From the NCBI RefSeq assembly GCF_002005305.1, contig NZ_CP014782.1, forward strand, positions 2,666,001 through 2,730,000: a stretch of 64,000 nucleotides of DNA, in the 5' to 3' direction. Made by a program: the position numbers and the translations under genes. Source of the stretch: Shewanella psychrophila. Its GTDB lineage: Bacteria; Pseudomonadota; Gammaproteobacteria; Enterobacterales; Shewanellaceae. Shown piece after piece: positions 35,069 through 44,471 of this stretch; position 1 is the stretch's first letter, and each line of letters starts with the position of its first letter. The notes beneath the pieces were generated by a model. It did no database searches, was not told the origin of the DNA, and saw only the letters and a program-made list of their open reading frames with translations.

Positions 35069-37735
35069 TTACCGAACGATTAGAGATCGGCCTTTTCTCT
35101 TACCATCAGCTGCTACAGCCCTAACATCTACTCGGCCATCGACAGCTACAGGTGAATGATAAATAAGCCATTCACCGCCATTAACTCGATACTCAACGGT
35201 TAAACCTGGATAGATAAGATTCGTAAACAGCTGCCCCTCATGTATATGAGCGCCAACGGTAGGTACCCGATATTCGATGCCAGCTTTATCTAATTTAGCT
35301 AACTCTTTCTGACCCAAGGTATTGGCAATCACAGCCCACTGCCTAGCCTGTTCATTACGCATATCTTGGGTGAAGTAACCGCTAGTTTGATTATAGCTGG
35401 CTCCTTTATATTGATAAGGTACTTCCCAACTCGCCTTGTGCCAGGCTTTCTCGGCCAAGATAAGTAAACGTGGAAAGGTCATATATTCGACCACGGCATC
35501 GCTTCTGAGTGTTTCACTCCAGATCTGCCCCTGAAGACCGCTAAATGACATACCCTCCTTCATTGGGCCACTGACTAGCTTGCCAGCTTTATCTCGCTTC
35601 TCTGTGTCGTCGGCTTCAAAGGGGTTACCTTGGATATCGGTCCACTGCTCAGCATTTGCTGGTAAGTTATCTGGCATAAAACCATATAACTTGCGTTCGT
35701 TGGTATTACGACTCGCCCAGTAATAACCATGCTCTTTAGGATCCGCCTCGTAGGGGAAATCAAAATAAAGCATCTCTGGCATACCCAATACAGCGTCCCA
35801 ACCTAAATTAGCTTGCTGATGTGCGCGGCGAAAACCATTGTGCGAAATAACATCCCATATATTGGTTTGGGAAGATTTTGGCATGTTCTCTGGACGGGTA
35901 TGGCTCATTCCATCGCTCCAACCTGCAGGCTCTATCCCTTTTTCATGGAGAATATTCGATACTCGCTCGACAAAATAGGCACCGAACTCATCACTTGTGA
36001 TCACGCCTTGCTTATTGTCGGCAAGGAACGCCTTACAAATAGGTGAGTCTAACCAAGCACCAGCAGTTTCATCGGCACCAATATGATAAACAGATAGAGG
36101 CTGGCCCGCTTGCTCATGCAGCTTAGCAATCTCGTCGATTACCTTGTCGACGAAGTGAAAGGTCGACTCCATACACACGTTGAGGGTGTTATCGTCATAG
36201 TATTGAATCGATGAATAGACAGTGGTGTCTTTTGGATCTATTAAGCGATACTCATCGGCTCCTTTTAAATCACCAGATGCTGCTAACTTACGATAACGGG
36301 CTTCCATCGACTTGATAGCAGCTCTTGAGTGCCCCGGCATATCCATTGAAGGGATGACCTGTATTTGTCTGGCCCCCGCATATTTTAAAATCTCGATATA
36401 ATCTGCTTTAGAGTAATAGCCATTGACCTTAACATTGGCAAATGGGCCACTACCTAGTTGAGGTAACAGACACCTTGTTTCACTCAAATCATGACATCGC
36501 TTACTGCCGACATCTGTGAGCTCAGGCAAACCGTCTATCTCTAATCGCCAACCTTCATCGTCGGCCATATGCAGATGTAGCTTATTCAATTTATAGGCCG
36601 CCATCTGATCTAACATATCCAACACCAACTGCTTGCTATGGAAGTTTCTCGATACATCGATATGCATACCGCGGAAATCATAACGGGGAGAGTCTTCCAC
36701 TCTCATGGTATTAACAGCCAAGTCGTTACTATCGAGAAGGCTGGTTAATGAAGATAGGCCATAGGAAAACCCTGCATCGTCGGCAGCAGAAATGGTGATT
36801 TCATTCTTGGCGATATCTAACAGATATGAGCCTGGTGTTGACTTGACTTTAAGCGGTAAGAAACTGATGGCTAAGCCAGATGAAGACTCTTCGACACCGA
36901 TGCGACTCAGACGTGCAACGGCAGCATCTATGGCTTGACGCTTAACATCATGAAGCTCAAGCTTTATCCCGTCTTTTAGGGATACAGGTCGATCAGTAGA
37001 GCTCACATTCACTTTCAGGGGAGTTGGAATTATCGTGTTGGTAACCAACTCAGGCTGAAAATCAATTCCCTGATTCGCCAGAAAAAGTATTTCAGGTGTC
37101 GCCCACTTCACTTCATCGGTATCACTTCGCTTATATTGTGTTTCTTCATCGGTAAAGGACACCGCATAGGGACGAAGCTCCATACCTGTTTCACTGTCAA
37201 GGCTCACCCTTGTGCTCTTGATAAGAACCGGTTCTAATTCTCCTGATACCAGATAATAATTGGGCATAGCATCGGTTTCTGATAGTTGCCACAGCTCACC
37301 TTTAAACTCTATGGTCTTAGTAATGTCCTTCTTGAGTCCTTTAAACTTAGCGGTTGGCACTATCTTATGTAGATCGCCTTTCACACGAGTAATAGTAAAC
37401 TCATCTGAACTCACCGACTGCACCGGGCGCATCTGGCTGAAGTAGATAGACCAGTCCTTACTGTCCACATCAACAGCTGAGGTCAGATCTATCTGCGCCG
37501 TGAAGCAACGGCCGTCAACACCCGAAGTCGGACAACCTTCCGGGTAGTTAGTCACTAAACGATACTTTATGTCTAATGTCTCCCCAAGCTTGTTTAATTG
37601 TGCTTGATCTAGGCTCTTAGCCTTAGCTTGACTCGACTCTGCGGACACTTGGTTATTCGTTTCAGTTTTTACATCGGAGCAAGCACTCGTTGCTAGCACA
37701 AGTGTTATTGCGGCAGTGATCAACTTCAATTTCAT
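35069..37735 (-). CDS. hex: GH20 beta-N-acetylhexosaminidase, probable lipoprotein
   Basis: An 888-residue exported enzyme that splits GlcNAc from chitooligosaccharides. A lipoprotein-type signal (ATSAC, Cys19, not an ideal lipobox) precedes a CHB_HEX carbohydrate-binding domain (about 48-190), a GH20b domain (about 230-345) and the GH20 TIM barrel (about 350-770). The substrate-assisted catalytic pair is Asp555-Glu556 in YHIGADETAGAW. A C-terminal CHB_HEX_C-like domain ends the chain. It is on the same strand as nagK and just upstream of it, but with its own long leader; NagR sites lie 650 bp upstream. It supplies GlcNAc for NagP. Confidence 0.93.
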   Translation of the reverse strand: MKLKLITAAITLVLATSACSDVKTETNNQVSAESSQAKAKSLDQAQLNKLGETLDIKYRLVTNYPEGCPTSGVDGRCFTAQIDLTSAVDVDSKDWSIYFSQMRPVQSVSSDEFTITRVKGDLHKIVPTAKFKGLKKDITKTIEFKGELWQLSETDAMPNYYLVSGELEPVLIKSTRVSLDSETGMELRPYAVSFTDEETQYKRSDTDEVKWATPEILFLANQGIDFQPELVTNTIIPTPLKVNVSSTDRPVSLKDGIKLELHDVKRQAIDAAVARLSRIGVEESSSGLAISFLPLKVKSTPGSYLLDIAKNEITISAADDAGFSYGLSSLTSLLDSNDLAVNTMRVEDSPRYDFRGMHIDVSRNFHSKQLVLDMLDQMAAYKLNKLHLHMADDEGWRLEIDGLPELTDVGSKRCHDLSETRCLLPQLGSGPFANVKVNGYYSKADYIEILKYAGARQIQVIPSMDMPGHSRAAIKSMEARYRKLAASGDLKGADEYRLIDPKDTTVYSSIQYYDDNTLNVCMESTFHFVDKVIDEIAKLHEQAGQPLSVYHIGADETAGAWLDSPICKAFLADNKQGVITSDEFGAYFVERVSNILHEKGIEPAGWSDGMSHTRPENMPKSSQTNIWDVISHNGFRRAHQQANLGWDAVLGMPEMLYFDFPYEADPKEHGYYWASRNTNERKLYGFMPDNLPANAEQWTDIQGNPFEADDTEKRDKAGKLVSGPMKEGMSFSGLQGQIWSETLRSDAVVEYMTFPRLLILAEKAWHKASWEVPYQYKGASYNQTSGYFTQDMRNEQARQWAVIANTLGQKELAKLDKAGIEYRVPTVGAHIHEGQLFTNLIYPGLTVEYRVNGGEWLIYHSPVAVDGRVDVRAVAADGKRKGRSLIVR

Positions 37736-38190
37736 TCTATCCCTCTACTATGATTCAATGTCCTCTCATCTCAAGATGAAATGAGCCACCTTAGCCGCAA
37801 TCTTTCCCCTTGATATAACCAAAACTTGCACCTCTATTAAATCGTTAAAGCGCTAAGTTGTATCTGAGACTGTGGACTATAAAATTAATGATTTTCGGTC
37901 AGTACTAAATAGTGTCAGTTCATCATCACTGACGCAAACCTAGACAGACGTTAACGTCTAACTGACTAGCTGACTAGCTGTGAAACATATGAGATAAGGT
38001 AGGACTTTGAAGGAAGTCGTTAATCTGAGTGACCTCAGTTATCTGTTTACAAGATAAGACTGTCTCATCAATTGTAGCGCCTCTCTTATACACCTTAAAC
38101 CTTGATCACCTTTCTACCAGCATGGGCAAGAGTGTTTGGATTTTTTCGCTTACAACTTCTAAACCTATTCCATATCGTCATAATCCACAT
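37736..38190. other. Long leader region upstream of the hexosaminidase
   Basis: 455 bp with no convincing gene. It holds a perfect palindrome AGACGTTAACGTCT at 37946-37959 and a tandem repeat of TGACTAGC at about 37962-37979. Either it contains the hexosaminidase promoter or it is a long untranslated leader running from the NagR site at 38385. Confidence 0.5.
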
Positions 38191-38240
38191 AAAAAAAAAG
38201 CTAGGTGATTCATCACATAAATACTGACAAAACACCTAGC
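38191..38240 (-). terminator. Orphan minus-strand terminator
   Basis: Stem GCTAGGTG (38200-38207) / CACCTAGC (38233-38240); on the minus strand it is followed directly by nine T residues. No gene is annotated upstream of it on that strand, so it ends an unknown short transcript or attenuates the hexosaminidase leader. Confidence 0.75.
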
Positions 38241-38384
38241 CAAGTCTAGTTTCTGGGGAGAGACTATTGGAATTTCAAACACAAATGTAATTCAGTTTTA
38301 CCCTATTACATCTGCCAAAACACGAATCAGGAGACCTCTTCCTATTCATGCAGACCTTACAAGACAACTCGTCACACAAGCAGA

Positions 38385-38398
38385 TGACAACGCTGTCA
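38385..38398. promoter_or_regulatory. NagR operator, hexosaminidase side
   Basis: TGACAACGCTGTCA, a perfect palindrome, in the divergent region between hex and the TSUP gene; about 145 bp upstream of the orphan terminator on the minus strand. Confidence 0.88.
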
Positions 38399-38538
38399 TT
38401 TACGAGCATACACAAGAGCGAACATAATATCTACATTTTTTTGACATTCATTTAGGACTTTTTCTGTTCAGCACTGATGAGTTCTATATAACTATGTCTT
38501 GCTCTTTTTCAGAGCAACTCACTCAAAACACCAAAACA

Positions 38539-38552
38539 TGACAACGCTGTCA
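38539..38552. promoter_or_regulatory. NagR operator upstream of the TSUP-halogenase operon
   Basis: TGACAACGCTGTCA, perfect palindrome, 74 bp before the ATG of the split TSUP gene at 38627. Confidence 0.88.
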
Positions 38553-38781
38553 AAAGTTGATAACATCACCAGAGCTAATGTGTGTGATAAATAGCCACCT
38601 AAAAAATATAACAAAGTGGACCTACGATGAATAAGCACAATAAAAGCAGAACAGTTGTCATCCCTAAACCAGTATTTCTGTTTCTAGGTTTAGCTAGTCT
38701 TTGGTCTATTTGGGTATTTCAATTCTCTAATCCCTTTGAACTTACCCGTGACTATCTTCATTATACCATTCCATCTTAACA

Positions 38782-39312
38782 TTAAGTCATTATTGCCCAG
38801 TCCCTTCGGCATAGTGACACCACTCTTTTTGTATCACTAATGAAACAGTTCCAAGCAATCGAACAGGCATCCACTATATCCTCGTAACCTTTGAAACTGC
38901 GATTAGCAAGGTGATGTTGTCGTAACCAACTCCATACTTGTTCTATTGGGTTTAGCTCTGGTGAGTACGGAGGTAACTTGATGATACTTAGATTATTAAA
39001 TTCATCCGCTATATCATCGGTATGCCAACCTGCACCATCCATCACAACAACAGCATGTCGACCAGCCTTTGTTCTTTGGGATATCAGTGATAGATGTTGA
39101 CGCATAATGTCCTTACTTAGGTATGGCGTAATTATCGCTTCAGTCTCTCCTGTTTGTGGGCAAACAGCACCAAAGAAATGGACATATTCAAATTGCTGCT
39201 GACGCACAGCTCTTGGACGCGTCCCTTTTCTCGCCCACAAGCGTGTCGTACTATTTTGTTGACCAAATCGAGCCTCATCCTGAAACCAAATATCTACCCG
39301 TTCAAGCGCCAC
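38782..39312 (-). CDS. IS630 transposase, DDE catalytic part
   Basis: A 176-residue open frame from a GTG, carrying the DDE catalytic triad: Asp in WFQDEARFGQ, Asp in AVVVMDGAGWHTDD, and Glu in NPIEQVWSWLRQHH. Sequence upstream in this frame (KFQLETILNIPGSVAL) continues the protein, so this is the second half of a transposase whose first half is at 39326-39814. The two frames are offset by +1 at a run of six A residues near 39356. The element could be dead or could express a fusion by slippage. Confidence 0.88.
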   Translation of the reverse strand: MALERVDIWFQDEARFGQQNSTTRLWARKGTRPRAVRQQQFEYVHFFGAVCPQTGETEAIITPYLSKDIMRQHLSLISQRTKAGRHAVVVMDGAGWHTDDIADEFNNLSIIKLPPYSPELNPIEQVWSWLRQHHLANRSFKGYEDIVDACSIAWNCFISDTKRVVSLCRRDWAIMT

Positions 39313-39325
39313 ACTACCAGGGATG

Positions 39326-39814
39326 TTAAGGATCGTTTCCAGTTGGAACTTTTTTAAAAGCCATTTGGGCTTCAGGTGATTGCTTTGGATGCTTAGAACG
39401 ACTAGTTATCCAGCTAAAACTTAACTGTTCCAGTAGTTTGTAAATCGCATTCGGGTGGTAGTCGACATTAAAGCGTAGCTGAATATATTTTAGGATAGCG
39501 TCACCTGTCAGTCTGCCTCCAGAGGAACTTATGCTTTGTTCTTCTATATATGCACTTAGTTGCTGCTTTTGGCTTGAGGTGAGGTAGCTATCACGGCCCT
39601 TATTCTTTTTGGCATCTAATCCTTTGGGGCCGCTCGCAAGATATTTTGCTACCCAGGCGTTAACACTGCCACGGGCTACTTTTAGTCTCTCGGCGACATC
39701 TGTTCGGCTATGCCCCTCTAGGAATAAGGCTACTGCCAGTAATCGGATCCGTTTACGCGGCTCTTTTTCTGCTCTAGATAAGATTAAAATCTCTTCAGCG
39801 GTATAGTTTTTCAA
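39326..39814 (-). CDS. IS630 transposase, N-terminal DNA-binding part
   Basis: A 162-residue frame starting at a TTG (KNYTAEEILILSRAEK). It holds two helix-turn-helix segments: RKRIRLLAVALFLEGHSRTDVAERLKVARGSVNAWVAKY at about 20-58 and a second winged part ending in YKLLEQLSFSWITSRSKHPKQ. The frame ends after MAFKKVPTGNDP, just past an A6 tract, where a +1 shift would connect it to the catalytic half. Confidence 0.88.
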   Translation of the reverse strand: MKNYTAEEILILSRAEKEPRKRIRLLAVALFLEGHSRTDVAERLKVARGSVNAWVAKYLASGPKGLDAKKNKGRDSYLTSSQKQQLSAYIEEQSISSSGGRLTGDAILKYIQLRFNVDYHPNAIYKLLEQLSFSWITSRSKHPKQSPEAQMAFKKVPTGNDP

Positions 39815-40642
39815 ACGGAGATACGGGTTATTTGCGATACCTATATTAGATCACAACTCATTACTGATTGGTATTACATCTTCCTTGGGATCACAGGCGC
39901 TACCTTCGCTAATTCAACAGGCGCCGGCGGAGGCGTTATTTTTATCCCAGTCTTTAGCAGTCTCAACTTCAGCAATGAACAAAGCATTTCGACATCTTTC
40001 GCTATTCAATGCTTCGGCATGACTGCTGGTGCACTAACCTGGTGGCTTCACTTTAAGAAAGAGAATCAATCGGGCCTGCGAAGAGAGCTTGTCAAACTAA
40101 TCTGTATTTGCTCTCCCCTTTCCATAGCCGGGATCTGGACCACGCAAGTTCTTGCAATTCAATCACCTACCTCGCTTGAGCATAGCTTCAGTTTGTTCTC
40201 TATTCTACTAGGTTTCGCAATTCTCTTAAGCAGCATAACGCTAACAAGCACAACTGAGCATCGTGTACTGAATCGAAATGAGACCCTGCAACTTTCACTT
40301 TTAGCTTATGTTGGCGGAGTAATAACTGCTTGGCTGTCAGTAGGTGTGGGCGAAGTCATCGTTATCTATTTACTTCTAAAAAAGACAACGCCAACCTTAG
40401 CTATTGCTCTGGGCGTAATAGTCACAGCACTTACGGTCTGGTCTGTTAGTCCAATACACCTATCTAACCAAGGTGACGCCTATTTTAACGTGATCTTATT
40501 CGCAGGGCCAGGCGCTATCCTAGGTGGTATTTTGGCAAAGAAGCTAGCACTACACCTCCCGGTGAAAGGACTTAAAATATTTTTTGCTGGATGGATAATT
40601 CTTTCTGGTATCGCAATGCTATTGATTTGACAAGAGGTATAT

Positions 40643-42151
40643 ATGGCTAAAGAAGCAATTAAAAATATCACAATTGTTGGCGGCGGTAGCTCTGGCTGGA
40701 TGACTGCTATGTATTTGCAGCGACTCTACAATCAATCAGGAGGAACAGTAAAGATTAGATTAGTAGAAAGTAAAGACGTCGGTACAATTGGTGTAGGAGA
40801 AGCGACAGTACACAGTATCAGATTTTTCTTTGCCGCTATGGGCTTAGATGAGAACGAGTTACTAAGAGAAACTAACGCAACTTTGAAAAACGGAATCATG
40901 TTCCGTAATTGGATGAAACCTAAAGATGGTCAAACCCATGAGTATTTCCACCCTTTCGAGCAACAAAGGCCTGCGGGTCCATTAGATAATGCAACTGCAT
41001 GGGTTCAGTCTCCTAAACACGTTAGCTACGCGCAAGCGACAAGTATCTCATCTGAACTAATAAGTAACGCAAACAGCCCTAAAACAGCGACTTCACCTCA
41101 GTACCAAGGCATCGTTCCTTACGGTTACCATTTAGATGCTATATTAATGGGGAAGTACCTTCGTAAGAAAGCTTGCGGAGCCGGTGTCGAGCATATTGAA
41201 GCTAATGTGAAGCATGTTAAAACTGATGGTGAAACCATTACTTCAATCATTACAAATAAGGGAGAATTTACCTCTGATATTTTCATTGATTGCACGGGCT
41301 TCAAAGGCTTATTAATTGAATCATTAAGGGATAATAATTGGCAATCATTTGAACAAGAACTCCCTTGTAATAAAGCGGTTGCAATCCAAAGAAAACCTCT
41401 ATTGGGCCAATCCCCTAAACCATATACCCTTGCAACAGCTTTGACTAACGGTTGGGCTTGGGAAATAGATCTTTCAAACCGTCAAGGGACTGGCTATGTG
41501 TATGATGGGAACAGACTGACAAGAAAGGAAGCGGAAGCAGAGCTATTAGAACACCTTGGTGATAGCCAAGAAATCCTAAAAACTGTCCATCTTGATATGA
41601 AAATAGGCTGCAGAAAAGAGTTTTGGATAGGTAACTGCATAAGCATTGGTTTATCCGGTGGTTTCATCGAACCTCTTGAATCAACAGGGCTACATATTGT
41701 CAATGTTGGAGCTCGTTTATTAGCGACCCATTTATCTTCAAATGCCCCGACTCAACCGGTTAGAGACTCCTATAACAAGACATTAAATGGGATATACCAA
41801 GACCTGAGGCAGTTTATCATATTACACTACTGTCTCAGCGATCGGGACGATACTGAGTTTTGGAAGCAGGCGGCTAAAACAGCAGCCTATGCTAAGGGCT
41901 TACCTGAAATGCTCGAATTATGGCGTAACAAAACCTGTGAATTTATGGATCTAGCTGGTGGCTATGGCACTATTTTCAATGATGAAAACTATCGTTTTAT
42001 CTTATATGGAATGGACCATACACCTGACCTCAGCCAACCAGCTTCGGAATATGAAATTCAAAATATTTTACAGAGGTTAGCGCAACAACAAGAACAAGCC
42101 GATAAATCAGCCATGTTACATTCTGAGTTTTTAAAGCTGGTCTCTAAATAA
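40643..42151 (+). CDS. Flavin-dependent tryptophan halogenase-like protein 1
   Basis: A 502-residue protein of the tryptophan halogenase family. The FAD-binding GGGSSGW motif is at 13-19 and the GVGEATV segment follows at 51-57. Lys82 in ATLKNGIMFRNW matches the catalytic lysine of PrnA (Lys79). The halogenase signature GWxWxIP appears as GWAWEIDL, with Asp in place of Pro. FIEPLESTGLH is intact. It starts 12 bp after the TSUP gene, in the same NagR-controlled operon; the IS insertion may be polar on it. Proteins of this type regularly accompany TonB receptors of carbohydrate loci, but their substrate is unknown. Confidence 0.88.
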   Translation: MAKEAIKNITIVGGGSSGWMTAMYLQRLYNQSGGTVKIRLVESKDVGTIGVGEATVHSIRFFFAAMGLDENELLRETNATLKNGIMFRNWMKPKDGQTHEYFHPFEQQRPAGPLDNATAWVQSPKHVSYAQATSISSELISNANSPKTATSPQYQGIVPYGYHLDAILMGKYLRKKACGAGVEHIEANVKHVKTDGETITSIITNKGEFTSDIFIDCTGFKGLLIESLRDNNWQSFEQELPCNKAVAIQRKPLLGQSPKPYTLATALTNGWAWEIDLSNRQGTGYVYDGNRLTRKEAEAELLEHLGDSQEILKTVHLDMKIGCRKEFWIGNCISIGLSGGFIEPLESTGLHIVNVGARLLATHLSSNAPTQPVRDSYNKTLNGIYQDLRQFIILHYCLSDRDDTEFWKQAAKTAAYAKGLPEMLELWRNKTCEFMDLAGGYGTIFNDENYRFILYGMDHTPDLSQPASEYEIQNILQRLAQQQEQADKSAMLHSEFLKLVSK

Positions 42152-42163
42152 AAAAATATAATA

Positions 42164-42192
42164 ATGAAGGAGGCTGTAGATATCTCCTTCAT
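42164..42192. terminator. Terminator-like hairpin between convergent halogenase genes
   Basis: Perfect stem ATGAAGGAG / CTCCTTCAT with an 11-base loop; only weak T-rich sequence follows on either strand. Confidence 0.6.
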
Positions 42193-42200
42193 CTTAATAT

Positions 42201-43754
42201 TTATACTTTTTGTATGCCAAACTTATGAATTTTTTCAATTAACTCACGATGAGGCTCAAGCTGAGTTTTAGCTTGATGAATAAATTCAGCAATCTTATTT
42301 TGTTCAGATAAGAATTTATCTAAGCCATCTTTTGAAACTTCTGAATAGCCTAAGTCTGTATCAAAATCCATCCCATAAAGTACATACTGGTAATTCTCTA
42401 GATTAAAAATCTCTAGAGTCGAAGTGAAATCATAACGATTGGGCAGCTCTGAGGACCATAGAGCAAGTTTTTGCTTCAGAGAATCTGGTATAGAGGCTTC
42501 TTTGCGATTATCGCTCCAAAACTCAGTGTCATTACGTTTAGAAGCCACATAATGAAGCTTAATAAAATCAATGACCTTATTCCAAGTATCTACAGTCCGC
42601 TGATTAAAGCGTTCAGCAACTAAATGCATACTACTCAACTTATTAGGAATACACTCAGCTAGCATTCTTGAAGTTACATCAAAAACAAGTAAACCCGTCG
42701 CTTCTAAAGGCTCAACAAACCCACCGGATAAACCTATAGCAACACAATTACGATGCCAAGCTTTCTCGCGATAACCGATACGCATGGGGATATGCCTAAA
42801 CTCAGCTTCACTCACTTTTCCACCCAGATACTCTGAGAGTACTTTTTCAGCATCTTGCCTAGAGCTATGGCGACTTGAATAGACGTAGCCAACTCCTCTT
42901 CGTTCAGTTAAGCCTATGTCCCAAATCCAGCCAGCCTCTTTAGCTGTAGATAAAGTAAAGCAAGGAATTGCATCATGAGATTTTTCATAGGGAACTTGAA
43001 CGGCTAGCGCAGAATCAACAAAAAGTACGTCCCCTTTATCGACAAATGGTACCTTGCAAGCTTTTTCAATAAGCCGCGCACTAAACCCTGTACAATCGAT
43101 AAATAAATCAGCTTCTAACTCCCCATTCTGACTCGTTGACACAGTAGAAATATCGCCACTATCAGATAAAGTGACCTCAAGCACATCATCAAGAATATGA
43201 GACAAGCCAAATTTGGATAACGCATTAAGCCTTAATACCTCTGAAAACTTACGTGCATCCAAGTGATAAGCATAACTAGTGACTCCTTGAAACTGAGGTT
43301 GAGTGACAAGTTTAGGCCCTAAACCTGCATCAGCTAACACACTTTGCACGGATACAGAATTGGCAAAACTATCACGACTCGAAGCAGATGTTTTATGCCA
43401 ATAAAAAGCTGAGTCATGACTCATAGGATAATCAAAAAGATGGTGATACGAATGATTTTTCTCTTTTGGGTTGTATACCCAATCGACAAATTTAATGCTT
43501 TGCTTAAAGGTAGCATCACAAGATTGGACAAAATAACCTTCATCGATTCCCAGATAACGTAAAGTTTCACGCATCATAGGCACTGTACCTTCCCCTACAC
43601 CAATATTAGGGATATTAGGTGACTCAATCAAAGTCACCTCAATGTTAGGTCCATCTAGATCAGAAAAACGTTTACCAAGATGATTAGCAGCTAACCAGCC
43701 TGCAGTTCCACCACCAACAATTAATACCTTAGTGATCTTGTTTTTTTCTGGCAT
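42201..43754 (-). CDS. Flavin-dependent tryptophan halogenase-like protein 2
   Basis: A 517-residue paralogue of the protein at 40643. FAD motif GGGTAGW is at 14-20, GVGEGTV at 52-58, and the catalytic lysine is Lys84 in ATFKQSIKFVDW. The signature region reads GWIWDIGL, again without the Pro of GWxWxIP. FVEPLEATGL is intact. It lies 15 bp after sapC and should be translated from the TonB-receptor transcript. The convergent layout with halogenase 1 brackets the end of two NagR-controlled operons. Function with GlcNAc or chitin is unproven. Confidence 0.88.
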   Translation of the reverse strand: MPEKNKITKVLIVGGGTAGWLAANHLGKRFSDLDGPNIEVTLIESPNIPNIGVGEGTVPMMRETLRYLGIDEGYFVQSCDATFKQSIKFVDWVYNPKEKNHSYHHLFDYPMSHDSAFYWHKTSASSRDSFANSVSVQSVLADAGLGPKLVTQPQFQGVTSYAYHLDARKFSEVLRLNALSKFGLSHILDDVLEVTLSDSGDISTVSTSQNGELEADLFIDCTGFSARLIEKACKVPFVDKGDVLFVDSALAVQVPYEKSHDAIPCFTLSTAKEAGWIWDIGLTERRGVGYVYSSRHSSRQDAEKVLSEYLGGKVSEAEFRHIPMRIGYREKAWHRNCVAIGLSGGFVEPLEATGLLVFDVTSRMLAECIPNKLSSMHLVAERFNQRTVDTWNKVIDFIKLHYVASKRNDTEFWSDNRKEASIPDSLKQKLALWSSELPNRYDFTSTLEIFNLENYQYVLYGMDFDTDLGYSEVSKDGLDKFLSEQNKIAEFIHQAKTQLEPHRELIEKIHKFGIQKV

Positions 43755-43769
43755 TAAAAGACTCCTATA

Positions 43770-44471
43770 TTAACCTTTTGAAACCTCTGTTCTTGCTAAA
43801 CGATTAACTTGATGTAAAGACGTTAAATGACCATAGATGGGCCCCAATAGGCCTCTTTTTTTCAAATCAAGAAAGTCATCATCATTTAGGTCATTAAGCT
43901 TGGCTTCATCTATCATATATAAGCCATTTATATTACGTTGGTCACCTTTGATATTGACAGTCAACGATTGTTGTCTGAATAAACCCTTTTCGGCGATTAA
44001 TTGCAAAATAGCTTGAGTTGCCTGTTCTTGCTCGAAATGTTGTACGATTTCTTCTCTACGCCTGGTGAAGAAAGGTGTTTCTTCACCAGCATTAAAAAGG
44101 GAGTCACCCACTTCAGTTCCTACTTGAGATGATTGCTCTTTGATTCCTATCCATATTTTATCAGGCTGCTCTGCATTTAAAACAACAGCAAAAGGGTAAT
44201 CTGTTACAGTGTTAGGAATATAGCTTCCTATCCACTCACCGTTAACCACACTTAAATTTTGCTCAGGCTGGAGACCTAACATGACGACAGATTGGAACTG
44301 ACCTGTTTCACTATTTTTAACAAAAACTATTGGGTATTCAGTTGCTGCTCTAGAGAACTCATGAAGGGTGATAGGGAGAATATGTTGATTGGAAAATTGT
44401 GAATAGTTGGGTTTTGAAACTTTAAAGTTTGAATGCTTGTTGGGTTCTAAAAGTGTTATTTCATTAGGCAT
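43770..44471 (-). CDS. SapC family protein
   Basis: A 233-residue soluble protein matching the SapC family: ITLLEPNKHSNFKV at the N-terminus, LHEFSRAATEYPIVFV, VMLGLQPEQNL, and a C-terminal DFLDLKKRGLLGPIYGHLTSLHQVNRLA. The family was first named in Campylobacter S-layer loci, but most members sit beside TonB receptors and tryptophan-halogenase-like genes, as this one does, between the receptor (102 bp upstream) and halogenase 2 (15 bp downstream). No signal peptide is visible. Biochemical role is unknown. Confidence 0.88.
   Translation of the reverse strand: MPNEITLLEPNKHSNFKVSKPNYSQFSNQHILPITLHEFSRAATEYPIVFVKNSETGQFQSVVMLGLQPEQNLSVVNGEWIGSYIPNTVTDYPFAVVLNAEQPDKIWIGIKEQSSQVGTEVGDSLFNAGEETPFFTRRREEIVQHFEQEQATQAILQLIAEKGLFRQQSLTVNIKGDQRNINGLYMIDEAKLNDLNDDDFLDLKKRGLLGPIYGHLTSLHQVNRLARTEVSKG

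Larger units (their letters stand above)
38764..39843 (-). mobile_element. IS630-family insertion sequence
   Basis: About 1.08 kb inserted at a TA dinucleotide of the TSUP gene. The exact ends are ambiguous by two bases because the site reads TATA on the left and TATAT on the right. Transposase ORFs run on the minus strand from 39814 to 38782, with the stop almost at the left end. Terminal inverted repeats are weak by eye, matching only about half the positions. Confidence 0.85.
38627..40630 (+). pseudogene. TSUP-family permease gene split by an IS630 element
   Basis: The 5' part (38627 to about 38763) encodes MNKHNKSRTVVIPKPVFLFL and on, with one membrane helix; it then runs into the insertion and stops at 38779. 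The 3' part resumes at about 39842 (YIRSQLITDWYYIFLGITGA) and continues through TFANSTGAGGGVIFIPVFSS to a stop at 40628-40630. Removing the insertion with one TA joins the two in a single frame of about 308 codons, with eight or so helices and the TauE/SafE (TSUP) signature. A TSUP carrier might export or import a small organic anion; here it is part of the NagR regulon but inactive unless the insertion is recent and reversible. The downstream open frame from 40019 might still yield a fragment. Confidence 0.85.
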
